Source: Chloroflexota bacterium
GTDB taxonomy: Bacteria > Chloroflexota > Limnocylindria > Limnocylindrales > CSP1-4
NCBI GenBank assembly: GCA_017860675.1
Contig: JAGDMV010000145.1
Span: 1 to 5,001 of the forward strand
Length of the DNA stretch: 5,001 nt
Reading direction: 5' to 3'
The translations under genes and the position numbers were made by a program. Each line of letters opens with the position of its first letter. Position 1 is the first letter of the stretch. The notes beneath the pieces were generated by a model. It had not been told where the DNA came from. It saw only the letters and a program-made list of their open reading frames with translations, and made no database searches. Positions 4,488 to 5,001 of the stretch are shown piece after piece.

Positions 4488-5001
4488 TCAGGCCCGAGGA
4501 GCGGGCGCGTCACTGGCGAGGTCCAGGTCGACCGCGTCCGGCCCCAGGCGTCGCCCGATCTCGGCCACCAGCTCGGCGTCGTAGGCGACACCGGTCCGCA
4601 ACTCCATCGGCAGCGCCGGCCGGCCGGGCCCCTGGGGAAGGTGCACGACGACGGCGGTGGCGCCCGGCCGGCCGCGCAGGATGTCGCGCACCGTGGCCAT
4701 CTCGACCTGGAGCTGCTCCGGCCCGCGGCCGCCACGGAAGTGGACATGGAACCGCTGGCCGGGACCGGCCTCGACCGGCACGGTCGGGCCCAGGGCCGGG
4801 GCGAGGGCCCGCTCGCGCGCTTCGTCGGGGAGCGGCGGCTCGTCGTCGTCAGGCCCGATGGCGGCCAGGTCCGGCGGCTCGGGCGCGCCGGGCACGGGCT
4901 CGGGTGGAGGCGGCGGCACGAGACCGGGGGGCGTCGCCCCGGGCGCGCCGGCCACTCGTTCGGGCCGCGGCGGCGTCGCCGCCGCCGGGCCGGCCCGGAG
5001 C
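4488..5001 (-). CDS. dnaE: DNA polymerase III subunit alpha, C-terminal end only (cut by window edge)
   Basis: The last 170 codons of a minus-strand gene whose frame is open to the right edge. The visible part begins with a long Pro/Ala/Asp/Glu-rich linker (about the first 85 residues, including PPPPPEPVPG and GPDDDEPPLPDEA), then a compact domain: RFHVHFRGGRGPEQLQVEMATVRDIL, VVVHLPQGPGRPALPMEL, GVAYDAELVAEIGRRLGPDAVDLDL. This 'l.v.l.......l..L..ll..hpG...V.lh......v.l.......v.....l...l..llG..av.l' pattern is the extreme C-terminal domain of bacterial DnaE1, which follows the OB fold and contributes to tau and clamp-loader contacts. The polymerase core is outside the window, so the identity rests on this tail. 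A GTG at 4955 is in frame but is not taken as a start because the frame and the Pro-rich style continue upstream. A long Pro-rich linker here is unusual compared with short linkers in model bacteria. Confidence 0.75.
   Translation of the reverse strand, partial: LRAGPAAATPPRPERVAGAPGATPPGLVPPPPPEPVPGAPEPPDLAAIGPDDDEPPLPDEARERALAPALGPTVPVEAGPGQRFHVHFRGGRGPEQLQVEMATVRDILRGRPGATAVVVHLPQGPGRPALPMELRTGVAYDAELVAEIGRRLGPDAVDLDLASDAPAPRA

Noticed and set aside
4199..4747. 182-codon minus-strand open frame
   Set aside because: Crosses the stop codons of both the TerB-like gene and dnaE and has an Arg/Ser-rich wrong-frame translation.
4488..4955. A separate 155-residue gene starting at GTG 4955 on the minus strand
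   Set aside because: The frame is open beyond 4955 to the window edge with the same Pro-rich style, and the C-terminal domain resembles the end of DnaE, so it is more likely a truncated view of a long gene.

Overview
The window is compact, very GC-rich bacterial chromosome with strong GC bias at third codon positions. It has short intergenic gaps, a lipoprotein signal, SD-type ribosome sites and TAnnnT-type -10 boxes. This fits a high-GC free-living lineage such as Chloroflexota (Limnocylindria-like) or Actinomycetota. That placement is an impression from composition and protein style and has not been tested. I see no transposase, CRISPR array, phage gene or integrase.

Layout, left to right. 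(1) Positions 1-56 hold the 3' part of a tRNA with a long variable arm, best read as tRNA-Leu(CAA), ending in an encoded CCA. Two GC-rich hairpins (88-105 and 214-245) follow and may end its transcript. (2) A small flavin split-barrel (PPOX-family) protein lies on + at 296-799, followed by a hairpin. (3) A two-helix membrane protein with a soluble C-terminal domain lies on + at 929-1432, with a strong ribosome site next to a palindrome. (4) A small secreted lipoprotein lies on - at 1462-1899, convergent with the membrane protein across a shared hairpin. (5) A P-loop nucleotide-kinase-like ATPase (AAA_28/NadR-like) lies on + at 1957-2646, divergent from the lipoprotein across 57 bp. (6) A membrane-anchored alpha/beta hydrolase lies on + at 2747-3745. 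(7) A stand-alone TerB-like protein lies on + at 3861-4436. (8) The C-terminal end of DNA polymerase III alpha (DnaE) lies on - from 4488 to the right edge.

Most genes look like independent housekeeping or accessory single-gene units and not one pathway. No convincing new multi-gene system is visible. The item most worth a second look is the P-loop protein. It has a Walker A in which Arg replaces the usual Gly before the catalytic Lys, ends in QLGLGF (a good match to the sliding-clamp-binding hexapeptide), and appears to have a leaderless promoter at its GTG start. A G8 tract in the lipoprotein gene and a 14-bp direct repeat between the terB-like gene and dnaE are smaller curiosities.
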